Notes: generated from the sequence alone by a model not told the origin. 64,000 nucleotides of DNA from Flavobacteriaceae bacterium (GCA_031277535.1 JAITMD010000005.1:1-64000); one strand, 5' to 3'; shown: positions 25,620-35,924, counted from the stretch's first letter. A program made the numbers and translations.

Positions 25620-26855
25620 TTATTGCCATTGTCCATTTAACATCACACGTTCTATTAAGTTACTACCGAAGGCATAAGGCAACTCATAGAAAGAGTGTAG
25701 AGGTTTTGTAATGATAATACTTGCTTTTTTCCCACGAGTAATACTTCCATAGTCTTCACCCACTCCCATAGCATAAGCTCCGTTAATAGTAGCTGCATTA
25801 ATTGCTTCTTCTGGTGTCATTTTCATTTTAATACATGCAGTAGCTACTACAAAGTTCATATTGCCAGAAGGAGTAGTACCAGGGTTTGAATCTGAAGCTA
25901 AAGCCAAAGGCAATCCTGCTTGCAGCATCTTGCGCGCTGGAGTATAAGGAATAGAAATAAAGAAAGAACAAGTAGGCAAAGCCACAGGCATTGTTTTGCT
26001 TCCTTTTAGTATTTCGATATCTTCGTCTGTTACAATTTCTAAGTGATCAACCGATAGTGCTCCATTTTTTACACAAGCTTCTATACCTCCAATAGCAGTA
26101 AATTGATTCACGTGTACTTTAGCAATCATACCATGAGCCTGACCTGCTTGCATAATACGTGTAGTTTCTTCTGGCGAAAAATACCCTGTCTCTAAAAAGG
26201 CATCTACATATTCTGCCAAACCTTCTTTAGCAACTGTAGGAATCATTTCATTAACTAATAAATCAATATATCCTTCATGGTTGTCTTTATAGGCAGTAGG
26301 GAAGGCGTGTGCTCCTAAAAAAGTAGCTTTGATGGCTATTGGATAATTTTCTTTTAAGCGTTTAATAACACGCAACATTTTCAATTCAGCTTCTAATGTT
26401 AAGCCATAACCCGACTTAATTTCAACAGCTCCTGTTCCTTGTTGTATTACTTCTTCTAATCGTTTGCGCGATTGTTCGTATAAATCCTCTTCTGAAGTCT
26501 CTTGTAATTTTTTAGCTGAGTTTAAAATCCCTCCACCGCGATTAAAGATTTCTTCATAGCTCAATCCGTTGATTCGATCTACGAATTCAAGTTCTCTATT
26601 TCCCGCATAAACTAAGTGTGTATGGCTATCTACCCACGTAGGTAAAACTGTTTGACCTGTTAAGTCAACAACCTGATCCACTGCTTCATTCGTCCAAGAT
26701 GTCATTGGCCCATAATCTTTAATATGGTCATCTTCAATTAATAAATAAGCATTGTCAAGTTTAGGCAAATCTTTCATTTGCTCTCCAGCTAATAGCTCAA
26801 CGTGTGTTTCGCGAACTTGTAAAATCTCTTTTATGTTGGTTAATAATATTCTCAT
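25620..26855 (-). CDS. hutI: Imidazolonepropionase
   Basis: 411 residues, normal length. Amidohydrolase that opens imidazolone-5-propionate to N-formimidoyl-glutamate. Metal and substrate residues visible: DSHTHLVYAGNRELEF (HxH), EIKSGYGL, GAHAFP, the AKVHVNQF His and SVDHLEI, ASDSNPG Asp. Probably the first gene of the hutI-hutG-two-component transcript. hutH and hutU are not in the window. Confidence 0.94.
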   Translation of the reverse strand: MRILLTNIKEILQVRETHVELLAGEQMKDLPKLDNAYLLIEDDHIKDYGPMTSWTNEAVDQVVDLTGQTVLPTWVDSHTHLVYAGNRELEFVDRINGLSYEEIFNRGGGILNSAKKLQETSEEDLYEQSRKRLEEVIQQGTGAVEIKSGYGLTLEAELKMLRVIKRLKENYPIAIKATFLGAHAFPTAYKDNHEGYIDLLVNEMIPTVAKEGLAEYVDAFLETGYFSPEETTRIMQAGQAHGMIAKVHVNQFTAIGGIEACVKNGALSVDHLEIVTDEDIEILKGSKTMPVALPTCSFFISIPYTPARKMLQAGLPLALASDSNPGTTPSGNMNFVVATACIKMKMTPEEAINAATINGAYAMGVGEDYGSITRGKKASIIITKPLHSFYELPYAFGSNLIERVMLNGQWQ

Positions 26856-26933
26856 TGTTGTTTGTTATGTTATTTACCGTAAAAATAGAATGGAATTTTA
26901 AAAACTCCTATCTTTATTCCAAAATAAATTAAA

Positions 26934-28019
26934 GTGAAGAGAGCAAAGTACAAAAAGAAGAATAAACTCCAGCCAAATAGTTTAGAATATGCAGGGTTAT
27001 TTCCCGATGTACCTATTTCAATGCAGTTGTTTGTGTATAACGAAGAATCTTATACAGAGTACAAAGATCTGAATTTGGCAGAAATACAAAGTATCTTACA
27101 GAACGCTCCTGAAAATAGCAATAAGTGGTTTAACCTACACGGTTTGCACGATATTGAATTATTGAAAGAGATTGGAAAGTTTTTTGATATTGAAAGTTAT
27201 ATTATGGCAGAAATATTAAACTTTTCTCGCCGTACAAGGGTAGAAGAACTCGATGATGTGATGTTTTTCAGTTTAAAAGCTATTTTGCCTTTTCAATTGG
27301 ATGAAGGAGGAATAGAGATTGAACAAATCAGTTTCATCTTAAAAGACAACATTGTTTTATCATTTCAAGAAAAGAAAGGAAATTTCTTTAATGTAATTCG
27401 TGAACGCATTAGAACCAAAGTTGGACAAGTGCGAAAAAAAGACAGTAGTTATTTGTTGTATTTACTGATGGACTCTTTAACAGATAGTTTTTTCACTACG
27501 TTAGATTGGATAGAAGACAATGTAGAGCGAGTACTTTTGGATGCAAAAACAAAATATGATAAAAGCATATTAGTCCGAATAGAGGAACATACACAAGAGC
27601 TACAAGATATAAAACGTGCAATTATTCCTTTTAGGGAAGTATTAAACAATTTGGTGGTTCAACACGAAAGGAGAGAGGCCGATTGTATTATAAGCAAGGG
27701 AAGTATGTTATTTTTTGGTCGATTGCATTATAAAGCCAACGAACTACTGGATCAAATTGACTATAATTTGAATAAATTAGATAGTGCTACCAATCATTAT
27801 TTTTCTGCACAAAGCAATCGAATGAATGAGATTATGAAGGTATTGACCATTGTGTCTGTTATCTTTATTCCTTTGACGTTTATTGTTGGGGTGTACGGAA
27901 TGAACTTTGATAATATGCCCGAATTGAGAAAAGTAAATGGATACTATTATACTTTAATAGCCATGCTTTTGATTGTTTTTATAATGTTAGGTTACTTTAA
28001 ATGGAAAAAGTGGTTTTAA
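26934..28019 (+). CDS. corA: CorA-type magnesium/cobalt transporter
   Basis: 361 residues, starting with GTG at 26934. Long cytoplasmic helical domain followed by two C-terminal membrane spans (about 300-322 and 333-354). The GMN signature lies at 322-324 (VYGMN) in the loop entry of the channel pore. Forms pentamers in known members. Divergent from hutI, and followed by a strong terminator shared with the efflux operon. Confidence 0.92.
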   Translation: MKRAKYKKKNKLQPNSLEYAGLFPDVPISMQLFVYNEESYTEYKDLNLAEIQSILQNAPENSNKWFNLHGLHDIELLKEIGKFFDIESYIMAEILNFSRRTRVEELDDVMFFSLKAILPFQLDEGGIEIEQISFILKDNIVLSFQEKKGNFFNVIRERIRTKVGQVRKKDSSYLLYLLMDSLTDSFFTTLDWIEDNVERVLLDAKTKYDKSILVRIEEHTQELQDIKRAIIPFREVLNNLVVQHERREADCIISKGSMLFFGRLHYKANELLDQIDYNLNKLDSATNHYFSAQSNRMNEIMKVLTIVSVIFIPLTFIVGVYGMNFDNMPELRKVNGYYYTLIAMLLIVFIMLGYFKWKKWF

Positions 28020-28036
28020 TAAATAACGAATAAAGT

Positions 28037-28074
28037 AAAACGCCTTGAATCTATCAATAGACTCAAGGCGTTTT
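28037..28074. terminator. Bidirectional terminator
   Basis: 12-bp perfect arms (28037-28048 and 28063-28074) with 14-nt loop and A/T runs on both sides, between convergent corA and the RND pump gene. Confidence 0.85.
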
Positions 28075-28092
28075 TAAATATGAAAAGGATTA

Positions 28093-31000
28093 TTACTTCT
28101 TCTTTCTATAGGCCCAGTAGAAAATCTGTGGCAACACAGTAAAGGATAATACCATACAGGCAATTAAACCTCCTACAATCATAATGGCTAAAGGTTTTTG
28201 TATTTCAGACCCCATACCATGTGATAGTGCTGCTGGTAAAAGTCCCATAGATCCCATCAATGCAATCATAATTACAGGACGAATACGACTTCTTACCCCT
28301 TCTTTAATCGCATCTTCTAACGACATGCGATGTTGAAGGTTTTCTCTCATTACTCCAATCAAGACGATACCATCAATAGTAGCTACCCCAAAAAGAATAA
28401 TAAAACCTATACCAGCAGATATTCCAAAAGTCGTGCCAGTAATCCATAAAGACAAGAAACCTCCTATAAATGCAAATGGAATTGTGATAGCAGATATGGC
28501 TGTATCTCTTAGGTTACCAAAGTTAAAGTATAGTAATACTAAGATTAAAATTAGAGATACTGGTACAACTAACATCAACTGTTTTGCAGCTCTTTCTTTA
28601 CTTTCAAATTCTCCAGCCCATTCCATTTTGTTTTGGGGTGGTAATTTGACTTCTTTGGCTACTTTAGCTTTAGCTTCTTCAATCGTGCTTCCCAAGTCTC
28701 GACCTTCTATACTGAACCCGATTCCAATATATCTACTGTTTCCTTCGCGATAAATAAACGCAGGTCCAGTATGGTAGTCGATTGTAGCGATTTCTTTTAG
28801 AGGTACTTGTTTGCCATCTAAAGTGGGGATCAAGATTTCGCCTATTTTATCTGCTGAATCTCTATAGTCTTTGTCAAAGCGAAGAACAACGTCAAACATT
28901 CTTTCATTTTCATAAAAAGTAGTAGCTGCTTGTCCACCTATTGTCATCGCAATCACTGCTTGTGCATCTGCAGTTGTTACGGCATATTTTGCCATTTTGC
29001 TATCAATTAAAGAGATGCGCAACTCAGGCAATCCAATGTTTTTAAATATATTTAGATCCGTAATTCCCTTAACGTCTTTAATACTTGTAGCTACTTGATT
29101 AGCCATTTTCTCCAATTCAAATAAGTCGTCTCCAAATATTTTAATTACTAACGAACTTTTTACCCCTGCCACATATTCCTCTACATTATCTTGAATAGGT
29201 TGACTAAATCCGAAGTTAATACCAGGGTATTGCTCCAAGACTACTCTCATTTCTTCCAGCAATTCGTCTTTTGTAATCTTACGAGTCCATTCTTTTTCTG
29301 GTTTTAATTGCGTGTGAAACTCAATGTTGAAGAACCCTGTAGGGTCTGTTCCGTCATTCGGACGCCCTGTTTGACTCAATACAAAGGATACTTCTTCAAA
29401 TTTTCGCAACTTAGCTTTCATCTCTTTAGACAATCGAACAGACTCGTCCAAACTAATACTACTTGGCAACGTAGCTCTAATATATACCGCTCCTTCATTT
29501 AATTTTGGTAAAAATTCAGAACCATAGTAGTGAAAGCGCACAGCGCAAGTAAGCAAAAGTAGCCCAAACAACCCTAAAGTTAGTTTCTTATGCGTATAAC
29601 TCCAATTAAACATCTTATAGATATTCTTTTTGAAGAAACGAGAAATAAAGTTTTCTTTTTCTTGTATGTTCTTTGTTAGTAATAATTTACACATGGCAGG
29701 CACATAGGTTAAACTCAAAATAAGAGAACCTAAAAGGGCATATCCTAAGGTAAACGCTAACGGAGAGAACATCTTACCTTCTACTTTTTGGAAAGAGAAG
29801 ATAGGCATTAAGGCAACAATTAAGATCAATAAGGCAAAGAAGATGTAACCAGCTACACTACCTGCGCTCTTCTTAATGGTTCCTAATTTGGACATTTTAT
29901 TGAAGCGCTGCATACCTACGACCTCGGCTCGCTTCTCTAAGCCCACAAAAACATGCTCAACTATAACCAGTGTTCCTTCTAACAGTAAACCAAAGTCTAA
30001 TGCTCCCATAGAAATTAGATTGGCTGGTAAACCTTGTATTTTCAACATGATAATTGCAAATAAGAAGGCTAATGGAATTACTGAAGCTACAATAAAAGTG
30101 GTTCTCCAATTGTACAAGAAGATAAAAACAATGATAGAAACTAAGACTACACCCTCAATAAGGTTCTTAGTTACTGTATGTACCGTTGTATTTACTAAAT
30201 CTGTACGATCAATAATTGGTTCGATCTGTACATTTTTAGGTAATATTCTATTGTTTAGATCGGCTATTTTTTCTTTTAATAATTCAATTACGGCACTTGG
30301 GTTTTCCCCTCGAAGCATGACTACAATTCCTTGTACAACGTCTTCATCATCTTGGAAACTTACTTGTCCTAATCGCGGTTTTGCAGATATAGTAACTTTG
30401 GCTACGTGTTTAACTAAGATAGGTGTGTTTCCCTTTACTTCAATTAAGATGTTTTCAATGTCTTCTACATTGTCAAGCAAACCAACACCACGTACCACAT
30501 ACGCTTGGTCTCCTCGTTGTATTACATCTCCACCTACGTTGATATTGCTTTTTTCAACAGCTTCATATACATCAAGAGGAGAGAGGCCGTAGTTTACTAA
30601 TTCTGTTGGATTAATCTGTATTTCATACATTTTTTCTTCTCCTCCAAAACTTACAATATCAGCCACTCCAGGTACTGAAAGCAATTCTCTTTCAATCACC
30701 CAGTCTTGTATAGCAGTAACTTCTTTGATAGGTAAATCACTTTTTACAATATATCTAAAGATCTCTCCTGTGGCTCCTGAGGGAGCTTCTATCTCAAATT
30801 CTGCACCTTCTGGCATATCTACATTTCCCATACGATTGGATGCATACTGCTGTGCATAGAAATCTTCTACTTTATCATTGAAGAGAACTGTAACAACAGA
30901 AAGCCCAAATAGAGAAATAGAACGAACCTCTGCCTTGTTCGGTATAGTGTTCATTTCTTTAGAAATGGGAAGGGTAATAAACTTTTCAATTTCCTCTGCA

Positions 31001-31179
31001 CTACGACCAGGCCATTGCGTGATAATACGCGCTCTGGTGTTTGTTACATCAGGAAAGGCCTCAATAGGCGTATGCATATAACTGTAGATTCCTCCAAAAA
31101 GCAACAGAATTACTCCAAACAGAACAATAAAGGTGTTTTTAAGAGAGAATGATACTATATTTTGTACAAACTTTTGCAT
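28093..31179 (-). CDS. HME-RND heavy-metal efflux pump
   Basis: 1028 residues, full length for the CzcA/CusA group: 12 membrane spans and two large periplasmic domains. Begins with a span and YMHTPIEAFPDVTN. In the fourth span, where divalent-metal pumps have DFG...VDG...VEN, this protein reads LDFGLLLEGTLVIVEHV: first Asp and last Glu kept, the middle Asp replaced by Glu. That favours divalent ions (Zn, Co, Ni, Cd) over Cu/Ag, with some doubt. Last gene of the outer-membrane channel/adaptor/pump operon, 16 bases after the adaptor. Confidence 0.93.
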   Translation of the reverse strand: MQKFVQNIVSFSLKNTFIVLFGVILLLFGGIYSYMHTPIEAFPDVTNTRARIITQWPGRSAEEIEKFITLPISKEMNTIPNKAEVRSISLFGLSVVTVLFNDKVEDFYAQQYASNRMGNVDMPEGAEFEIEAPSGATGEIFRYIVKSDLPIKEVTAIQDWVIERELLSVPGVADIVSFGGEEKMYEIQINPTELVNYGLSPLDVYEAVEKSNINVGGDVIQRGDQAYVVRGVGLLDNVEDIENILIEVKGNTPILVKHVAKVTISAKPRLGQVSFQDDEDVVQGIVVMLRGENPSAVIELLKEKIADLNNRILPKNVQIEPIIDRTDLVNTTVHTVTKNLIEGVVLVSIIVFIFLYNWRTTFIVASVIPLAFLFAIIMLKIQGLPANLISMGALDFGLLLEGTLVIVEHVFVGLEKRAEVVGMQRFNKMSKLGTIKKSAGSVAGYIFFALLILIVALMPIFSFQKVEGKMFSPLAFTLGYALLGSLILSLTYVPAMCKLLLTKNIQEKENFISRFFKKNIYKMFNWSYTHKKLTLGLFGLLLLTCAVRFHYYGSEFLPKLNEGAVYIRATLPSSISLDESVRLSKEMKAKLRKFEEVSFVLSQTGRPNDGTDPTGFFNIEFHTQLKPEKEWTRKITKDELLEEMRVVLEQYPGINFGFSQPIQDNVEEYVAGVKSSLVIKIFGDDLFELEKMANQVATSIKDVKGITDLNIFKNIGLPELRISLIDSKMAKYAVTTADAQAVIAMTIGGQAATTFYENERMFDVVLRFDKDYRDSADKIGEILIPTLDGKQVPLKEIATIDYHTGPAFIYREGNSRYIGIGFSIEGRDLGSTIEEAKAKVAKEVKLPPQNKMEWAGEFESKERAAKQLMLVVPVSLILILVLLYFNFGNLRDTAISAITIPFAFIGGFLSLWITGTTFGISAGIGFIILFGVATIDGIVLIGVMRENLQHRMSLEDAIKEGVRSRIRPVIMIALMGSMGLLPAALSHGMGSEIQKPLAIMIVGGLIACMVLSFTVLPQIFYWAYRKKK

Positions 31180-31195
31180 TGTTGGTGTGTTTTAA

Positions 31196-32293
31196 TTATA
31201 GTTTGTTTTTCAATTGTTCATAAACCAATAGTTCATTGGTTGTGATAACTGTTTCTCCTTCTTGAACTCCAGAGGAAACATAGGTATATAAGTCATTTTT
31301 ACTGATAACATCAATCTTTCTGATTTCTTGCTTACAGTCTTCTTTATATACAACCACATAATATTGATTGTTGTCAAAAACAATTGCTTTGTTAGGTATT
31401 GCTAACGTTGTTCCTAAGTCTTCATCTGTTTTGATTATTATATCTGCAGACATCCCTGGGCGTAGCTTCATCTCTTGATTAGCCATAGCTATTCTTGCTT
31501 TCAATACGCGTTCTTCGGCATCAAAAACTTGAGATATTTTAGCAATTTTACCTTCAAACAAATCATCAGGATAAGCCAATGTAGATACTTTTACATCCAA
31601 ATTTGGATGTACATATCGCATAGAAGTAGCGTAAATATTTGCCATAACCCATACTTCTGACAAATCCGCAACGGTGAATAAGGGTTCTTCACTATCAGTA
31701 ACCGTCATTCCTGTTGTAATATTTTTAGTAACGATATAGCCACTTTGTGGAGCCAATACTTGAAATACTCCAGAACCGCCGCCATTGCTAAACATTGCTA
31801 AATTGCTTTGTGCAGAGTTTACTTTTGACCTTAGTACTGCTACATTTTCTTTGGCTTCTAATAATTCTTTTTGAGAAGAAATCCCATCTTTATACATCAA
31901 CTCCGCTGATTCTAATTCTCTTTGAGCCACTTTTAACTCTGCCTGAGATGCCTTTAGTTCATCTCTAAACTCATTTAAAGAGGTACTCTTTATTTCGGCA
32001 AGCAATTGTCCTTTTTTGACATAGTCACCCAAAGAAAAGTGTGTGCTTGTAACGATTCCTTCTATTAAACTGTGAAAAGGAACAGTTTTATCATGGTTGT
32101 ATTCAATAGTTCCGTTCAAACGTATCGTGCGTTCGATAGGAAGCTTTTGTATTTTCTGAAAGTCTAATCCTTTTTTTAATTCTGCAGGAATACAATAGTT
32201 TGTTGCTTCTGTTTCTGGTGTTGTAGTTTCTCCTTTACACGCTACTAAAGCTATAGCAGATAAAATAAATAAGGGAAAGGTATATTTTGACAT
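31196..32293 (-). CDS. Periplasmic adaptor (membrane fusion) lipoprotein of the efflux pump
   Basis: 365 residues from the ATG at 32293, which begins a signal peptide with lipobox (IALVAC); the frame runs 19 residues further upstream to 32350 but that part overlaps the channel gene and is unlikely to be used. Contains a split lipoyl/barrel-sandwich domain (near 65-85 and about 190), an alpha-helical hairpin rich in Glu/Ala/Leu between them, and a beta-barrel. It joins the RND pump to the outer-membrane channel across the periplasm. Confidence 0.9.
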   Translation of the reverse strand: MSKYTFPLFILSAIALVACKGETTTPETEATNYCIPAELKKGLDFQKIQKLPIERTIRLNGTIEYNHDKTVPFHSLIEGIVTSTHFSLGDYVKKGQLLAEIKSTSLNEFRDELKASQAELKVAQRELESAELMYKDGISSQKELLEAKENVAVLRSKVNSAQSNLAMFSNGGGSGVFQVLAPQSGYIVTKNITTGMTVTDSEEPLFTVADLSEVWVMANIYATSMRYVHPNLDVKVSTLAYPDDLFEGKIAKISQVFDAEERVLKARIAMANQEMKLRPGMSADIIIKTDEDLGTTLAIPNKAIVFDNNQYYVVVYKEDCKQEIRKIDVISKNDLYTYVSSGVQEGETVITTNELLVYEQLKNKL

Positions 32294-32312
32294 AGTTTTG
32301 TTCTTTTGTGAT

Positions 32313-33593
32313 TTATAGTTCTTGTCCAATAGCATATTGTAGTGTTTCAAAATGTTCGTTTAGGTCTTTCTTAGTTTCTAATAGAATGTTTTTGTTGTCT
32401 AAATAAGCTTCTACAAAGTCTAAGTACTCAATCATACTCACATTCTTTTTTTGAAAGTTTTTGTAGTATGCATCCAATAGTTTATCTAATTGTTGTTCGT
32501 AATCTGTATCTATCGTATGATATAGTTGCTCTGCATCATAGTAGTTTCTGAAAGCTTCAATTATGGCATTAGCAATCTCGTTTTGTTTGTTTTGTGTTTC
32601 CAATTTAGACAGTTGAATCTCTATTTCAGCATCTTTAATGTTTCCTTTGTTTCTATTGAAGATAGGAAGGTCAAAAGACACTCCAAAACCTACAAAGTTG
32701 GTCATGATATTTCCTCCTCTGTCATAGTCTACACCCAAAGTCAAATCTGGAATGCGTTCTGCTTTTTCTATTTCCAGTTTTTTCTGAGATTGTTTTTCCA
32801 AGTTTTTGCTCAACAAGATATCAGGACGACTTTCCTGTGCATTGATAATCCAATCTTCCAATTGCATTTCTGATACTGTTTTTTTAGGAGCTTCTAAGGG
32901 AGTGGTGATGACTATATCAGTGTTTTTTCCTAAATTGATAAAGTTTTTCAGCTCTTTCATAGCTTCTTGCCAATCTTTATTTACATCGTTTAGCTCTTTT
33001 CTGAATTGCAACTCGGCTGCTTTTAATCGAATGTATTCGGCTTGACTAATGTTTCCGTGGTCTAATTGATTTTTAAAAGCCTTAATCAGTGCTTGGGTAT
33101 TGGCAATTTGGTTTTGATAGATTTTTTTCTGCTCCTGAAGCATTACAAGCGTGTTCATTAGGTTTCTAAACTCTAATTTGCTTTGTCTTACGACATGTTC
33201 AAATTCTTTTTCTCTTTCTTCAATGCTCAGTTTTTGAAGATCAATATTCTTTCTTCTTTTACCACCCATTTGAATCATCTGTTCCAAATGCATTGAAATC
33301 TGTTGAGCTGTACCCCAATTGCCAATCAAAGGTTCTTGTTCTTCTATATTGGTTGTTTTCCACAAGTTTACTTCAGAAATTTCGAAGGTTGGGTTTGGCC
33401 ATAGCTTAGCTTGAATTAATTGTGCCTCTGCTTGAGAGATTTCAAGCTTTTTCGCTAATAAATCTATGTTCTGTTCAAGAAAGAGAGTTTCTAATTCTTG
33501 TTTGCTAAAATGCTTTTCTTTTGGGGTGTTTTGAGATTGTAAAAAATGAGAGCTCAAAACGGCAAGTAATATTAAAATGGTTCTTTTCAACAT
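32313..33593 (-). CDS. Outer-membrane efflux channel (TolC family)
   Basis: 426 residues with a cleavable signal peptide (ending about residue 20). Two repeated coiled-coil halves of the TolC/CusC type (QAEAQLIQAKLWPNPTFEIS, and the matching ELRKEL/ERIPDLTLG half). Forms the trimeric exit duct for the RND complex. First gene of the operon. A minus-strand TACTTTTG box at 33613-33620 is a fitting -7 element. Confidence 0.9.
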   Translation of the reverse strand: MLKRTILILLAVLSSHFLQSQNTPKEKHFSKQELETLFLEQNIDLLAKKLEISQAEAQLIQAKLWPNPTFEISEVNLWKTTNIEEQEPLIGNWGTAQQISMHLEQMIQMGGKRRKNIDLQKLSIEEREKEFEHVVRQSKLEFRNLMNTLVMLQEQKKIYQNQIANTQALIKAFKNQLDHGNISQAEYIRLKAAELQFRKELNDVNKDWQEAMKELKNFINLGKNTDIVITTPLEAPKKTVSEMQLEDWIINAQESRPDILLSKNLEKQSQKKLEIEKAERIPDLTLGVDYDRGGNIMTNFVGFGVSFDLPIFNRNKGNIKDAEIEIQLSKLETQNKQNEIANAIIEAFRNYYDAEQLYHTIDTDYEQQLDKLLDAYYKNFQKKNVSMIEYLDFVEAYLDNKNILLETKKDLNEHFETLQYAIGQEL

Positions 33594-34181
33594 AAGGTCT
33601 CTATTATAATTTCAAAAGTACTATTCAAAGATTATAGGGTTCTTTGAGTTGTATTAACATCAGATTAAAACAACATTAGAATTCGATTAGAACTTTTGAA
33701 TGTCTTTTCTTATATTAAATTAAGCAATTATTATTCCATTATGTTAATTAATATTTTAAATTAATGATTATAGTGTATTAAATATGTTATATTTTCTTTG
33801 TAATTCTCCCTAAAAGGAAAAAGTAGGAGGCAAGTGTGTAGGGGAATTGAGGGGTGTTTGAAAGAATAAAATATATAATAGCAGAAACTACATGTTTAAT
33901 TATGAGTACATTAGAGATAAATAGATAAGAATAGTATCTACTGTTTTAGTTGAGCTATGGGGTGTGCTTTTATTTGTTTAAGCAAATTAGAGAAATAAAA
34001 ACACAAATTATTGTACCTCAGGTTTTTTTTGAATGGTTATTGCTAATTTTGTATCAGCGTTTGGAAAGCGAAAAGAGCTTAATGTAAAATAGGGTAGGGC
34101 ATTGCTATTCAAAGGTATTCTTAGATAATTATTCAAAGAAAATTCTTTTTATTGCATTGTCTATGGATAGATTCTTTTTGT

Positions 34182-34263
34182 AAGGACATCGTTGTCCTTG
34201 AGTCCATTGCAAGTCCATTCCGAGTCTATAGGTAGTCCATTGTTAGGCAGAAAATAATGGACT
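34182..34263. repeat. Intergenic element with 11-bp GTCC period (copy 1)
   Basis: A hairpin (AAGGACA tcgt TGTCCTT, 34182-34199) leads into four 11-base units beginning at 34201, 34212, 34223 and 34234 (AGTCCATTGCA, AGTCCATTCCG, AGTCTATAGGT, AGTCCATTGTT). An inverted AATGGACT at 34256-34263 closes the block. A similar element is at 49351-49443. Confidence 0.6.
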
Positions 34264-34397
34264 AACTATGGAAATAGAAAGCAATATGTGTTGATATACT
34301 TACAATAAATTTGCTTTAATGAAAAAGGAATAAGCAATAAGAGAGATAGCGGGCAGCTACTGTGCTGCTGATTTGATTGAAAGATAGCTCAAACAAT

Positions 34398-34441
34398 AAA
34401 AAAAGCCTACATCCTTTTATTAGTCTGTAGGCTTTTTTAAT
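34398..34441. terminator. Terminator for the minus-strand gene at 34445
   Basis: Arms AAAAAAGCCTACA and TGTAGGCTTTTTT around a loop of about 15 bases, with T/A runs on both sides. Confidence 0.8.
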
Positions 34442-34444
34442 TAA

Positions 34445-35893
34445 TTATTGGTTTTTGTATCCAAATAATTCTTTTTCTTTTATAATTTGAGCAATACCTT
34501 CTGGTAATTGTTCTTCCCAACCTTCTTTGTTCTGTTGCAATGCTTTTAGTACATCGCGAGAGAAGATATCTAAGTTCTTTTCTTTGTAGTTTTTGATATC
34601 AACAATTTGTTCGTTTTTCTTGAAGTATTTGTACAAATCTTTCATGTGTAAATCTACTTTCAGATTTGTAGAATCTATAATAGTACCATCTTCACCACGC
34701 ATAGGGTATAGATAGATACGCATTTGATTGCGGAACAATTTACCCAATGCTTCTAAGATACCTCCCGTAAGATTATTGTAGTATTTTTCTTCAAAGATGT
34801 TCAATAAACTACTTACTCCCATACTCATTGCAATTTTCTCTGTTGTATATTTAGAGAAGTATTCTGTTAGTTTGTAGTATTCTTGGAAGTTTGAAATCAT
34901 TACGGTTTGTCCTAACGAACATAATAAATCAGCTCTATTTAAGAAGTCTGTTTCGTCTAAGCTACCTTCCATCAATAAATTAGATAATGTAATTTCAAAA
35001 ATCACAATGGTATCTTCTTTTTTTAGGTTATTTTCTGCTATAAAAGAGGCAATAGCCTTTTTATACATATTCATATTTACAATAGTAACTGGTCGGAAAC
35101 TTCCTCTTAAAGCTAAGATGTTTTTCTTGTACAACAAGTTTGCTGCTAATTGGCTTTCTCCATTTGGTCCAAACATAATCGCTTCTGTCATACCATTTTT
35201 TACAAGGTATAAACTCATCAAACGATTGTCTACGTCTTTAAACAAAGGGCCTGTAAAGCTAATGCTATCAATCTCAATCTGATCCTTATCTAAGTGATCG
35301 TATAGGCTGTAGATTAGTTTTTTGGTATCGTGGTGCTGATAGAAAGCACCATAAATCAAGTTAACACTTAGTATCCCTAAAGTTTCTTGTTGTAGTTTAG
35401 AATCTGTTTCTTTGAATTGGATATGTAGAACAATACGGCTGTATTCTTCATTTGGGTTTGCTTGGAATTTAATACCTACCCAACCATGTCCTTTATTTTT
35501 CTTTGCGTAATCAATTGTAGCTACAGTATTCGCATAACTAAAGAATGTTTTTGTTGGATTATCTGCTCTGCATAAACGCTCTTCAATTTTGCGCGTTTCG
35601 TAATCTAACATTTTGTTCAAACGACTTTCTGTAACATAACGACCATCTTCTTCTACAGAATAAATGGCGTCACTAAATACTTTGTCGTAAGCAGACATTG
35701 CTTTGGCTACTGTTCTTGAAGAACCACCTGCGCGGAAAAAGTGGCGCACAGTTTCTTGTCCAGCACCAATCTCTGCAAATGTTCCGTAAATATCGTTGTT
35801 TAAGTTAATGCGCAAGGCCTTGTCTGAGATAGCAGGCTGATGCTCGATGATGCGGTCTCCTTCTAAGACCAAGTCTTCTGCAAACTTTTCCAT
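34445..35893 (-). CDS. Conserved protein of unknown function
   Basis: 482 residues, soluble, no signal peptide or membrane span. The N-terminal part has a striking conserved block, GTFAEIGAGQETVRHFFRAG, followed by SRTVAKAMSAYDKVFSDAIY. I recognise this as a widespread conserved protein but know no proven function and would not trust a name. The C-terminal part contains YPMRGEDG and a Lys-rich end. Monocistronic, with its own terminator; minus-strand TAGGTTTG at 35910-35917 is a possible -7 box, beside that of the divergent MBL gene. Confidence 0.8.
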   Translation of the reverse strand: MEKFAEDLVLEGDRIIEHQPAISDKALRINLNNDIYGTFAEIGAGQETVRHFFRAGGSSRTVAKAMSAYDKVFSDAIYSVEEDGRYVTESRLNKMLDYETRKIEERLCRADNPTKTFFSYANTVATIDYAKKNKGHGWVGIKFQANPNEEYSRIVLHIQFKETDSKLQQETLGILSVNLIYGAFYQHHDTKKLIYSLYDHLDKDQIEIDSISFTGPLFKDVDNRLMSLYLVKNGMTEAIMFGPNGESQLAANLLYKKNILALRGSFRPVTIVNMNMYKKAIASFIAENNLKKEDTIVIFEITLSNLLMEGSLDETDFLNRADLLCSLGQTVMISNFQEYYKLTEYFSKYTTEKIAMSMGVSSLLNIFEEKYYNNLTGGILEALGKLFRNQMRIYLYPMRGEDGTIIDSTNLKVDLHMKDLYKYFKKNEQIVDIKNYKEKNLDIFSRDVLKALQQNKEGWEEQLPEGIAQIIKEKELFGYKNQ

Positions 35894-35924
35894 TGTTTCG
35901 CTTTTCCAACAAACCTAATAATTA

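Larger units (their letters stand above)
33594..34444. other. 0.85-kb gene-free region
   Basis: No credible coding frame. It carries the efflux operon promoter next to 33613, an 11-bp period repeat element at 34182-34263 and a terminator at 34398-34441; the rest is plain AT-rich sequence. Confidence 0.6.

Noticed and set aside
29876..30592. 238-codon plus-strand frame opposite the RND pump gene
   Set aside because: Antisense shadow of a strong, motif-rich gene.
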